A stretch of 64,000 nt of DNA from Actinokineospora iranica (GTDB lineage Bacteria; Actinomycetota; Actinomycetes; Mycobacteriales; Pseudonocardiaceae), in contig NZ_FMZZ01000004.1 of NCBI RefSeq assembly GCF_900101685.1, positions 348,772-412,771 on the forward strand, read 5' to 3'. Under the pieces are notes generated by a model, which saw nothing but the letters and a program-made list of their open reading frames with translations, was not told the DNA's origin and did no database searches. Position numbers and translations under genes: made by a program. The number at the start of each line of letters is the position of its first letter. The stretch's first letter is position 1. This document shows, piece after piece, positions 27,501 to 34,417 of the stretch.

Positions 27501-28419
27501 TGTGCCCGGCGGCGACAGGGCAGTCCAGTCGCGCAACACCCGGGTCGCGGGCGTCCCGGTCGAGAAGGTGACCGACGAGAACGTGGCCGACGGCGTGCGC
27601 AGGCACGAGATCGGGGGCGGGAACCCCGTCGGCTCGATGTTCGACCCCGCGGGTGTGGCCCAGGTCGTCGGCCAGGTGCGCCAGTCGGTGCGGCACCTGC
27701 CGGTCGGCCAGGTGACCGACGACCTGCTCCGGCAGGACCTGGCCGCGGGTGCGCCGGGCAGCCTGCCTCTCGGATCGGTGGTGGGCGGCGACGATGTCCA
27801 GGCGCTGGCCAACCGCGTGGTGACGGCCAACGAGGTCACCGACATCCTGCCCACCGTGCCGGTGGAGCGGCAGGAACCGGCGGGCCCGGTGTTGGCGACC
27901 GGGGAGGGAACCGACGTCCTGCCCGGGCTGCCGCTCAGCGCCCCGGGACCCGCGGGTCCGGTGTCCGCGGGCCAGACGTCCGACCTGCTGCCGATCAAGT
28001 CGGTGGGACGCGGCATCCGCGCGAGCCTGCCGAGCCGGAACCTCTCGCTCCGCGACGTGCCCACCACCGCGATCTACAACGCGATCGTCGACGGCCTGCC
28101 GGTGCGCGGCCTGCCGATCAAGCGGGCGCCCCAGACCAGGCCCGCCATCCCGCTCCGCGCGCGTGCCCTGCCCGCTTCGCCCGCGTACGCCCCGCCGCGC
28201 CTCGGCGCCCCGGTCATGCCCGTCCGGGAAGCGGTGCACGGTGCGTTCACGGGTGATCTGTTCCAGGCCCCCGCCCGGGACAGGCTGCCGGTCCAGACCC
28301 CAGCGCTGTCGGGTCTGGACACCCTGGCGGCACTCCCGACTGATGTGCACGGTGCCCCCTCCCTCACCGACACGCAGTCGAAGCTGGCCGGCCTGTTCGG
28401 CCAGTTCCCGATCGGCTGA
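24532..28419 (+). CDS. giant secreted chaplin-like repeat protein
   Basis: A 1295-residue exported protein. Signal peptide at residues 1-28, cleaved after 'GTGIASA'; AAGGAG (24517-24522) precedes ATG 24532. Residues 110-784 are thirteen tandem repeats, ten of them exactly 51 residues, with consensus close to 'SGNxVxAPVAxPxQxxGN' plus a Gly/Ala/Thr-rich second half ending 'AGGDxxTxGxxGxL'. The first half resembles the chaplin motif of Streptomyces (Ser-Gly-Asn, Val-Gln, Pro, then Cys/Gly-Asn). Only the repeats at 324-374 and 426-476 carry a Cys pair at chaplin-like positions. Residues about 850-1220 hold a second motif, 'LPVGxVTDDL', repeated with variation. No LPXTG or C-terminal membrane helix is visible. 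It is probably a cell-surface or extracellular assembling protein. Confidence 0.75.
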   Translation: MQTWAKRGLQSALVTGGLLMLGTGIASADEDVNPDRPASALDGSVTVPVKIDNNALGTPAGQRDLPELHHEAEVGRGALAEAVPRERVPAVVAEALSRAAARVSEQDTTRGNRANGDVVLPVDMSGNAVAAGGDAAVSNTSRQSAGHSKPVTSVSPHRTLSNNAVDLDYTSPVQITGNTVAAGADAESVNHAAQHATSDGDVTVDGRRGVLAGNALAGHGTTPAQFNGNALAGAGNATSHSTTASESTSGGVVTTSGQDSTLSGNAGAAPVAVPFRANGHAVSLAGNADAIGANATTPRAGAQRPDFNGNPTYLHTAGEDATLSGNIVQPALAGPAAGDCAAATGVGTADALCASAATATAGGGNRTNGANSVLSGGAGHAPVALPTQAGGAAGGVAGTANATRATTADTAAGGHTRTRGHDGVLSGTVLSAPAAGPTDMCANGTGVVGQAEVACDTIVRTTAGGDTGTTGHDSIIGGNGVIAPVALPVDGTTNGGAALGDSGFTATEYKETIAGGDNSTADDNAVLAANLVQAPFAGPAQVFGNGGGAVANTAADAAAVNRVVAGGNSTASGTGGTLSGNIAQAPATAPVQGFGAGASALGHGTENATGTTQATAGGAAVTDGAGGRGTGNVVTAPVAAAGQLFGDSAAVFGENRATATNDIDTVAGGDTTTSGQSGELAGNVVSPQALPIAQASGLGASGVAGHNTATGANDTFALAGGDIVTDGKWGYLAGNLFDVPTATVVQPHGDAVGAVASQSTGNSATVIDGASGGMSVTDGDHGQLSGLSHSIPVGTDAPLYNVPNEVIAEAMTNASHDSDITVGEDEPQFKLPPTGALPATALPKVPNPAELRGLFGRQEQVAVRSVDDPLTAVVKGMTGERGLAEGLANGLSTSLGSTLPVGQLPVSGLGGEAAARDLPVGPVSDSSAEDLTSRVPVGSVTDAISGVRGLVRGSAPRAARDLPVESVTDDLATDMRSAANGASVRGVVRAVPGGDRAVQSRNTRVAGVPVEKVTDENVADGVRRHEIGGGNPVGSMFDPAGVAQVVGQVRQSVRHLPVGQVTDDLLRQDLAAGAPGSLPLGSVVGGDDVQALANRVVTANEVTDILPTVPVERQEPAGPVLATGEGTDVLPGLPLSAPGPAGPVSAGQTSDLLPIKSVGRGIRASLPSRNLSLRDVPTTAIYNAIVDGLPVRGLPIKRAPQTRPAIPLRARALPASPAYAPPRLGAPVMPVREAVHGAFTGDLFQAPARDRLPVQTPALSGLDTLAALPTDVHGAPSLTDTQSKLAGLFGQFPIG
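24859..26883 (+). repeat. thirteen tandem coding repeats of about 153 bp
   Basis: Codons 110-784 of the giant secreted protein. Unit lengths are 51 residues except unit 4 (61, with an insertion) and the last two (52 each). DNA identity between units is low while the protein pattern is kept, so the repeats are old and under selection. Confidence 0.8.
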
Positions 28420-28431
28420 CCACCGATCGAA

Positions 28432-28466
28432 GAACGGGCCCGGGAGCGCTGCTCCCGGGCCCGTTC
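28432..28466. terminator. 16-bp perfect bidirectional terminator hairpin
   Basis: GAACGGGCCCGGGAGC (28432-28447) pairs perfectly with 28451-28466 around a 3-base loop. It lies between the stops of the giant repeat gene (+) and the GGDEF gene (-). Confidence 0.8.
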
Positions 28467-28473
28467 GGCGTTC

Positions 28474-29289
28474 TCAGTGCGACAACCGGTCTTCCGCGGC
28501 GCAGACCATCTGGTGCACGGTGGCGTCGCCGCCGCTGCTGGCCCAGCCGATCCGCAGCCGGGGGCGCAGCACGCCGCCGCCGACCAGGACCCGGCCCTGG
28601 GCCAGTTCCCGCACCGACTCCGCGACCGCAGCGCCGGTCCCCCGCGCGTGCTCGGCCACCACCGCGAACGTGCCGCCGGTGTAGCGGGCCACGGTGTGGT
28701 CGGCGCGCATCCCGGCACGCAGCCGGGTGCCCAGCACGGCCAGCAACTCGTCGCCGCACTCGAAGCCGTGGGCCTGGTTCACCGCCCGAAGCCCCCGCAC
28801 ATCGGCCAGGACCAGCGTCGTCTGTCCGCCGTGCACGCGGGCGCGGGCCAGGCTCTGCCCGATCCGGTCGAACAGCAGCGCCCGGTGCGGCAGGCCGGTG
28901 ACCGGGTCGAGCAGCCCGGCGGCCCGCGCGGGCTCGGCCGACACCGGGCGCAGGATCAGCAGCAGCCGCTCGCGGTCGGGCACCAGGTCGGCCCACAGCC
29001 GCCGGATCGCCGCGCCCTGCACCGTGACGACCAGCGGCATCGTCATGCCGGAGCCCGCGCGGGTGACCTGGGCGCTGAGGTCGGCCATCGCGGGCACGGC
29101 CGCGCCGGTGTCGTCGTGCAGCCGCCACTGCGGCGGGCGGGACCCGGTGCGCAGGTGCTCGGCGGTCAGGCCGAGCAGCGTGGCGGCGCTGGCGTTGGCG
29201 GCGAGCACGGCCCCGCGTTCGCCGTGCAGCACCACACCGAAGGGCAGGGCGGCGATCTGTTTGTCCCAATCGGACTCATTCAGCCGCAT
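28474..29289 (-). CDS. PAS-like plus degenerate GGDEF domain protein
   Basis: A 271-residue cytoplasmic protein. Residues 1-115 look like a PAS fold ('DKQIAALPFGVVLHGERGAVLAAN'). Residues 125-265 are a GGDEF-type domain starting at the usual 'LDPVTGLPHRALLFDRI'. The active-site loop reads 'RYTGGTFAVV' where diguanylate cyclases have R-x-G-G-D/E-E-F, so the catalytic acidic residue is missing. It probably no longer makes c-di-GMP and may bind nucleotide or act as a scaffold (inference). Isolated gene, convergent with the giant repeat gene. Confidence 0.8.
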   Translation of the reverse strand: MRLNESDWDKQIAALPFGVVLHGERGAVLAANASAATLLGLTAEHLRTGSRPPQWRLHDDTGAAVPAMADLSAQVTRAGSGMTMPLVVTVQGAAIRRLWADLVPDRERLLLILRPVSAEPARAAGLLDPVTGLPHRALLFDRIGQSLARARVHGGQTTLVLADVRGLRAVNQAHGFECGDELLAVLGTRLRAGMRADHTVARYTGGTFAVVAEHARGTGAAVAESVRELAQGRVLVGGGVLRPRLRIGWASSGGDATVHQMVCAAEDRLSH

Positions 29290-29422
29290 GACCCGGCGGA
29301 ACCTCTCTCGTGTGAGTTGCGCAGAGCCTTCCCGCCCACAGCGTGAAGTTCAAGCGCAGCGCACCACCCGTACCGGTGAACTTCGGCCTCACCCGGTGTC
29401 GCGCTGACGGAAGGCTGACGGC

Positions 29423-29435
29423 TACCTGACAGGTA
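29423..29435. promoter_or_regulatory. candidate operator palindrome
   Basis: TACCTG-A-CAGGTA, a perfect odd dyad in the 234-bp divergent region between the GGDEF gene and the SnoaL-like gene, about 90 bp before the latter's ATG. Confidence 0.35.
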
Positions 29436-29523
29436 ATCGACGGGCCGCGCGCGCCCTGGCAGGGTGATCGGTGTTGCGGCCGCGACGGACCGGAAACCAG
29501 TACCGCAGAAGGGGATTCTCGCC

Positions 29524-29889
29524 ATGAGCGACCTGAACGAACTCGTGGACCGCTACCTCGCCGTGTGGAACACCGCGGACGCCGACGCCCGGCACGCCGC
29601 CATCGCCGACCTGTGGACCGAGGACGGTGTCTACGTCGACCCGCTCATGGAGGTCGAGGGCCACGACGGGGTCAACGCGGGCATCGGGGCCGCCCTCACC
29701 CAGTTCGCCGGTCACGAGATCAAGCTCCTCGGCGCGGTCGACGCCCACCACGACATCGCCCGCTTCCGCTGGGAACTGGTCCCGGTCGGCGGTGGCGGGT
29801 CCGTCGTCGAGGGCTTCGACGTGGTCGTCGCCGAGCAGGGCAAGCTCAAGGGCGTGTACGGCTTCATCGACAAGATGCCCGCCGCCTGA
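29524..29889 (+). CDS. SnoaL-like / NTF2-fold protein
   Basis: A 121-residue single-domain protein with the SnoaL-like pattern 'LVDRYLAVWNTADADARHAAIADLWTEDGVYVDP' and a conserved-looking 'FRWELVPVGG'. The fold is the cone-shaped alpha+beta NTF2 barrel found in polyketide cyclases, ketosteroid isomerase and many proteins of unknown function. No biosynthetic cluster surrounds it, so the substrate is unknown. ATG 29524 follows AGAAGGGG. The next gene begins 80 bp downstream on the same strand. Confidence 0.75.
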   Translation: MSDLNELVDRYLAVWNTADADARHAAIADLWTEDGVYVDPLMEVEGHDGVNAGIGAALTQFAGHEIKLLGAVDAHHDIARFRWELVPVGGGGSVVEGFDVVVAEQGKLKGVYGFIDKMPAA

Positions 29890-29969
29890 GCCGCGCCATG
29901 CCGGGCCGTGGGAGCCGGGAGCTCCCACGGCCACTGTGGGCGATTCCCGGGCGGCTACCATCGCCCCGT

Positions 29970-30683
29970 GTGATCACCGTGGCGACCTGGAACGTCCTGC
30001 ACCGCGTCCACGCGGAGAACTGGGGCGAAGACGTCGTGCGGCGGTGGCCGGACGAGTCGGCCCGGATCGCGGCGGTGACCGCCCGGGTGGCTGGTGTGAG
30101 CGCGCGGGTGATCGCCATGCAAGAGGTCAGCGGCGACCAGTTGGCCGCCCTGCGCCGGGCGCTGCCCGACCGGACCGTCCACACGCTGCGGTACCCGCGC
30201 GTCCCGAGGCCGCGGCAGGGGGACTGCGCGCTTCGCGATCCCGACGAGCACCTGGTCCTCCTGGTCGACGGGCCGAGCCAGGAGATCGCCGCCGAGCCCT
30301 TCCCGGACGACCCGGGCAAAGGCGCGCTCGCCGTCGACGTCTCCGGGACGCTGGTCGTCGCCACTCACCTGAGCACGGACCGACGGGGCCTGCGCCAGCT
30401 CACCCGCCTGGCCGGCCTCGCCGCACCGGGCCCAACGGCGGTGCTGCTCGGCGACTTCAACACCGACCGCGCCACGGTGCTCTCCGTCCTGGGCGCGGAC
30501 TTCACCGCCGCAGAACCCGCACCCGACGCCTTGCCGACCCGGCCCAGCGCCACCGAGTCGAGGCCGCAGCGCATCGACCACGTGGTCGCGCGGGGCATGG
30601 TCGCGGACAGCGCGGTGGTCGAGGACGCCGACGGCCTCTCGGACCACAACCTCGTCCGCGCCGCGGTCAGGTCGCGCGGCTGA
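29970..30683 (+). CDS. endonuclease/exonuclease/phosphatase family hydrolase
   Basis: A 237-residue EEP-superfamily protein with a complete metal-dependent active site: Asn in 'VATWNVLHR', Glu in 'VIAMQEVSG', Asp-Phe-Asn in 'VLLGDFNTD', and the C-terminal 'RIDHVVA' and 'SDHNLVRA' His/Asp pairs. Such proteins cleave phosphodiesters in nucleic acids, inositol phosphates or lipids; the substrate is not readable. GTG 29970 opens directly at the first beta strand. No signal peptide, so cytoplasmic. Confidence 0.8.
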   Translation: MITVATWNVLHRVHAENWGEDVVRRWPDESARIAAVTARVAGVSARVIAMQEVSGDQLAALRRALPDRTVHTLRYPRVPRPRQGDCALRDPDEHLVLLVDGPSQEIAAEPFPDDPGKGALAVDVSGTLVVATHLSTDRRGLRQLTRLAGLAAPGPTAVLLGDFNTDRATVLSVLGADFTAAEPAPDALPTRPSATESRPQRIDHVVARGMVADSAVVEDADGLSDHNLVRAAVRSRG

Positions 30684-30875
30684 CTCGCCCGGTCCCGCCT
30701 GGAGAACCACGGCCCGTGCCGTCTCGCCGCGGCGGACATGTCGATCTCACTGCCCTGCCGGTTCCCTGGGTAGGGCCTGCCCCCGTGTGGGTTCGGTGGC
30801 CCGCCCCACTGTGCGATCGCCCGCGGGTCGGCAGGCTCGTTCCGAACAGGGGGAACTCAAGACCAGGGGGCTGAC

Positions 30876-32324
30876 GTGGCGGTGGACGGCGGGCGGCGGC
30901 AAAGCGCGGTAGGGGCTGTGGGCGCGTTGTCGTCCTCGGCGTTGCTGCTCTATCTGGGCACCGGGCCCGCGCCGGTTCCCGCGTTGACGTGGTCGGCGCC
31001 GCTGCCGGTGCTGCTGCTGGCGCCGCGGGTCAGCGGCCGGGTGGCACTGGTCGTCGCGTTCACCGCCGCCGTGCTCGGCACCGCCAACAGTTGGGCGCAT
31101 CTCCTCGTGTCGGACTCGGTTCCGCTGCCGACAGTGCCCGTGATCGTCCTCGGTGCCTCCCTCCTGCTGACGCTCGCCGTCGGGCTGTTCCGGGCGTTGG
31201 CGGTGCGGGGCCGTCCGCTCGCAGCGGCGTGCGCCGCGCCCGCGGTGTGGGTAGGTGGGCTGTACCTGTTGTCGTTGACCAGCCCGGTAGGCGTCATGGG
31301 AACGCTTGCCACGACCCAGGCTGACCTGCCGACCGTGATCCAGGTCGCGGCCGTGACCGGGGCGTGGGGGGTGGAGTTTCTGGCACTGTTCGTGCCCGCG
31401 GCCGCCGCGGCGGTGCTCGCACCCGGGGTCGCCGCAGCGGCGCGTCTGCGCACGGGTGCCGTGGTGGCGCTGTCACTGGTGGTCGTCTTGGGCTATGGAG
31501 CGGTGCGGCAGCCGGACTCGACGGCGCCCAAGTTGCGGGTCGCGGCCATCGCCCAATCGGCCAACACCTGGGCGACCGACATCGCAGGCCCCGCGGGCAG
31601 GGACGTCATGCGGTCCTATGTGGAGCAGATCGCGGCGCTGCCCGACGGTGTCCGGCTGGTGGTGTTGCCGGAGGCGGTGTTCGCGGTCGACGAAGCGGAG
31701 ATGGACGCCCTGCTGGGGCCGTTGCGGCAGGCCGCCGAGGCCAAGGGAGCCGATGTCGTGGTCGGCGCGATCGTGCGGTCGGCGGCGGGCGGCAAGTACA
31801 ACACCGTGCTGGGCGTTCCGGCGGACGGCAGGCCGCCCGCGGTGTTCCGCAAGTGGCACGTGGGCGACTCCCCCGGCACGCTGCCGGGCGACAAGCTGGC
31901 GTGGCTGCCGACCGGTGTGGGCCTGCAGAACTGCATGGACGTCAACTTCCCCCGGCCCAGCCGGGATTACGCGCTGGCAGGCACGTCCTTGGTCGCCGTC
32001 CCAGCCGACGACGAAGACGTCGACGGCTGGCAGCACAGCCGGACCGCGGTGCTGCGCGGCGTGGAGAACGGCATGGCCATGGTCTGGGCCGCCACCGACG
32101 GCAGGACCATCGTCGCCGACGCGTGGGGCAGGGTGCTCGCCGAGGACCGCACCGGCGGCAAGCCGTTCGCGGTGGCGGTCGCCGACGTCCCCAGCGGCGC
32201 CAGCCCCACCCCCTACAGCAGGCTGGGCGACTGGTTCGCCTGGCTGTGCGTGGCGACGGCGCTGGCCGCGTCCGCGTTCGCGATCCGCGGGCCCGACCGC
32301 GCCCCGGGACGTCAGCGTGCGTGA
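30876..32324 (+). CDS. apolipoprotein N-acyltransferase-like membrane protein (CN-hydrolase domain)
   Basis: A 482-residue protein with six or seven N-terminal transmembrane helices (to about residue 210), a nitrilase-fold domain and a last C-terminal helix, the architecture of Lnt. The catalytic triad is intact: Glu in 'VVLPEAVFAV', Lys in 'VFRKWHVG', Cys in 'LQNCMDVNF'. Lnt N-acylates the lipoprotein Cys in the outer leaflet. High-GC Gram-positives with mycolic acids have functional Lnt homologues, but the N-terminal membrane part here is divergent, so the acceptor substrate is uncertain. Start GTG 30876. Confidence 0.7.
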   Translation: MAVDGGRRQSAVGAVGALSSSALLLYLGTGPAPVPALTWSAPLPVLLLAPRVSGRVALVVAFTAAVLGTANSWAHLLVSDSVPLPTVPVIVLGASLLLTLAVGLFRALAVRGRPLAAACAAPAVWVGGLYLLSLTSPVGVMGTLATTQADLPTVIQVAAVTGAWGVEFLALFVPAAAAAVLAPGVAAAARLRTGAVVALSLVVVLGYGAVRQPDSTAPKLRVAAIAQSANTWATDIAGPAGRDVMRSYVEQIAALPDGVRLVVLPEAVFAVDEAEMDALLGPLRQAAEAKGADVVVGAIVRSAAGGKYNTVLGVPADGRPPAVFRKWHVGDSPGTLPGDKLAWLPTGVGLQNCMDVNFPRPSRDYALAGTSLVAVPADDEDVDGWQHSRTAVLRGVENGMAMVWAATDGRTIVADAWGRVLAEDRTGGKPFAVAVADVPSGASPTPYSRLGDWFAWLCVATALAASAFAIRGPDRAPGRQRA

Positions 32325-32350
32325 GCGCCGCCGCTCACGCCTGAGCCGCG

Positions 32351-32974
32351 CTACTGGCCGAGAGCGGAGATCACCTCGGCCGCGGTCAGCGGGGTGGAGA
32401 ACATCGGATAGTCGTAGCTGATGGCGTTGTCGTGCTCGGCCTGCGATGTGGCCGCCACGCAGTCGGTCAGCGTGATCACCTGGTAGCCGTTCTCATAGCC
32501 GGTGCGCATGGTGGACTCCACACAGCAGTTGGTCAGGAAACCGCCCAGGACGATCGTCTTGATGCCCTTGCTGCGCAGGATGAAGTCGAGATTGGTGCTG
32601 GCGAAGGTGTCCAGCCCCCGCTTTCCCTCCACCACGATGTCGCCCTCCTGCGGGGCGAGGTCGTCCACGATGGCCGCACCCCAACTGCCCTTGACGAAGG
32701 CGTTGCCGTCCACCACACCCTTGAGGATTCCGTACGGATGCGCCGAAATCTCCCGGTAGCCCTGGACGAAGGTGATCGGGGCGTGCATCACGGTCACGCC
32801 CGCCTGGCGGGCCGCCGCCACCACGGCCTTGGTGTTGGCCAGCATGTCGGTCTCACCCATCACCCCGGCCACCGCGCCGTGCAGCGCCCCGCCCTCGCTG
32901 GTGAAGTCGTTCTGGTACTCGATCAGCACCACAGCCGTCGTCGCCGGGTCGAGCCGCGTACTGGTCATCGCCAT
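32351..32974 (-). CDS. isochorismatase-family cysteine hydrolase
   Basis: A 207-residue hydrolase with the cysteine-hydrolase triad: Asp in 'VVLIEYQNDFT', Lys in 'VEGKRGLDTFAST' and Cys in 'GGFLTNCCVESTMRTGYENG'. The family includes isochorismatase, nicotinamidase and N-carbamoylsarcosine amidase. The sequence lacks the nicotinamidase metal site 'D-x-H' and fits the general isochorismatase-like group. Two ATGs lie six bases apart (32974 and 32968). It faces the SMP-30-like gene across a 241-bp divergent region with tandem repeats, so the two may be co-regulated. Confidence 0.8.
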   Translation of the reverse strand: MAMTSTRLDPATTAVVLIEYQNDFTSEGGALHGAVAGVMGETDMLANTKAVVAAARQAGVTVMHAPITFVQGYREISAHPYGILKGVVDGNAFVKGSWGAAIVDDLAPQEGDIVVEGKRGLDTFASTNLDFILRSKGIKTIVLGGFLTNCCVESTMRTGYENGYQVITLTDCVAATSQAEHDNAISYDYPMFSTPLTAAEVISALGQ

Positions 32975-33120
32975 GCTCCCGCCTCGCGTTCCTGCGTCGA
33001 CAGGTGATCCTTCTCCCGGCCGCTGCCCGCGGCCATCCCCCGGTCGAAGGAACAACCAGACGGCCACCGCTCACCGCCGACCGCGTGAACGGTCGGGCGA
33101 ACCATCTCGACCTTTGTCAT

Positions 33121-33150
33121 CGAGTGCTGATAGATCGAGTACTGATAGAC
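33121..33150. promoter_or_regulatory. two 15-bp tandem direct repeats in a divergent promoter
   Basis: CGAGTGCTGATAGAT (33121-33135) and CGAGTACTGATAGAC (33136-33150), two mismatches. They lie about 66 bp before the SMP-30-like start and 147 bp before the hydrolase start. Candidate activator or repressor site. Confidence 0.4.
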
Positions 33151-33215
33151 GGTCTGCTTGGAAACGTCCGCGAGTGAAGACTGGACCGTCCAGTCCGATT
33201 TCTCCGGAGGCCGCC

Positions 33216-34055
33216 ATGCCCGCTGTGCTCCCGTCCCCGCGCCTGCTCACCGACGGCCTGACCATGGTCGAGTCAGGACGCTGGCACGAGGGCCGACTGT
33301 GGTTGGCGCATTGGGGCAGCGGTGAGGTGATCGCGGTCGATCTGGAGGGCAGGCGTGCGGTCGTCGGCCCAGGCCGCGACGGGATGGGCTGGTCGATCGC
33401 CTGGCTGCCCGACGGCCGCTTGCTGGTCTCCGGCGCGGAGTTGACCCGGGTCGAGCCGGACGGCTCAGCGGTGCGGCACAGCCCGCAGGGCGGCAACGAA
33501 CTCGTCGTCGCCCCGGCAGGCCACGTCTACGTCAACGGCGCCGACTTCGACTTCCTCGGCGGCGGCGCGCCCAAGCCCGGGTGGATACGCCTGATCGGAC
33601 CTGACGGCGCCGCTCGGGACGTCGCGGGCGACCTCGAGTTCCCCAACGGGATGGTGGTCACGCCCGACGGCTCGACGCTGGTCGTCGCGGAGTCCTTCGC
33701 CGGTCGCTTGTCGGCCTTCGACATCGCCGCCGATGGCACGCTGTCCGGCCGTCGCACGTGGGCGGAGGGGCTGGGACCCGAGGGCATCTGTATCGACCCC
33801 GACGGCGGCATCTGGTGCCAAACCGCCGACACGCACAGCGACAGCGGTCCCGCGGGCGCGGTGGTCCGGGTGCTCGATGGCGGTGAGATCACCCATCGTG
33901 TCGAGACTGACCTGCCGTGCTTCTCGTGCGCACTCGGCGGGCCAGCGGGCCGACACCTGTTCCTCCTGTGCAACGAGTTCGAGGGCGTCGACCAACTCGA
34001 AGCAGTCCTCGCTCGGCGCAGCGCACGCGTCTACGTCACCGACGTGCCCGAGTAG
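33216..34055 (+). CDS. SMP-30/gluconolactonase family protein
   Basis: A 279-residue six-bladed beta-propeller lactonase-like protein. It has 'VESGRWHEGRLWLAHWGSGEV', 'GNELVVAPAGHVYVNGADFD', 'EFPNGMVVTPDGSTLVVAES' and 'GPEGICIDPDGGIWCQTAD', placing the metal-site Glu, Asn and Asp residues of the family. Members hydrolyse sugar or other lactones with a divalent metal. ATG 33216 has GGAGG at 33206-33210. No signal peptide. Divergent from an isochorismatase-family hydrolase. Confidence 0.82.
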   Translation: MPAVLPSPRLLTDGLTMVESGRWHEGRLWLAHWGSGEVIAVDLEGRRAVVGPGRDGMGWSIAWLPDGRLLVSGAELTRVEPDGSAVRHSPQGGNELVVAPAGHVYVNGADFDFLGGGAPKPGWIRLIGPDGAARDVAGDLEFPNGMVVTPDGSTLVVAESFAGRLSAFDIAADGTLSGRRTWAEGLGPEGICIDPDGGIWCQTADTHSDSGPAGAVVRVLDGGEITHRVETDLPCFSCALGGPAGRHLFLLCNEFEGVDQLEAVLARRSARVYVTDVPE

Positions 34056-34417
34056 GGCGTCGCCTCGGGAACCGGGAAGCCCGGCATACCTTTGTGGGGT
34101 CTCATCGCGCATGACATGTTGATCTTGTTTGACCTGTGGTCTCGCCTTTGTCTCACGGCGATGTCCTCTTTGATCAGTCTCAGGTCCGTGGCATTTCTTG
34201 TCGCCCGGCCTGCGGCGATGGGTGCGAGGCGCAGACCGGCCGTCCCAAGAGCCTCGTCGGTGTCCGTGTCCGCCACGCAGAAGGAGTAACCAGCCCTGGT
34301 GTCGAGACGGCTGATCTGTCGTCCGATGCGCGTGAGCGTCCTCGCGGCCGGCGTTGCCCGGGAGCGAGGGGCGGGACGCCACGAACATCTTGCCGTGACG
34401 AGGAGCGCACGTTGCCA
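34056..34417. other. convergent intergenic region, SMP-30-like gene to dnaB
   Basis: A 362-bp stretch of lower GC with several unsupported short frames on both strands. I see no hairpin with a T tract, no RNA gene and no recognisable gene fragment. It could be a decayed gene or insertion remnant. Confidence 0.35.

Noticed and set aside
34056..34417. Transposase remnant or small gene in the lower-GC gap beside dnaB
   Set aside because: No recognisable motif, terminal repeat or ribosome-binding site, so left as unassigned intergenic DNA.
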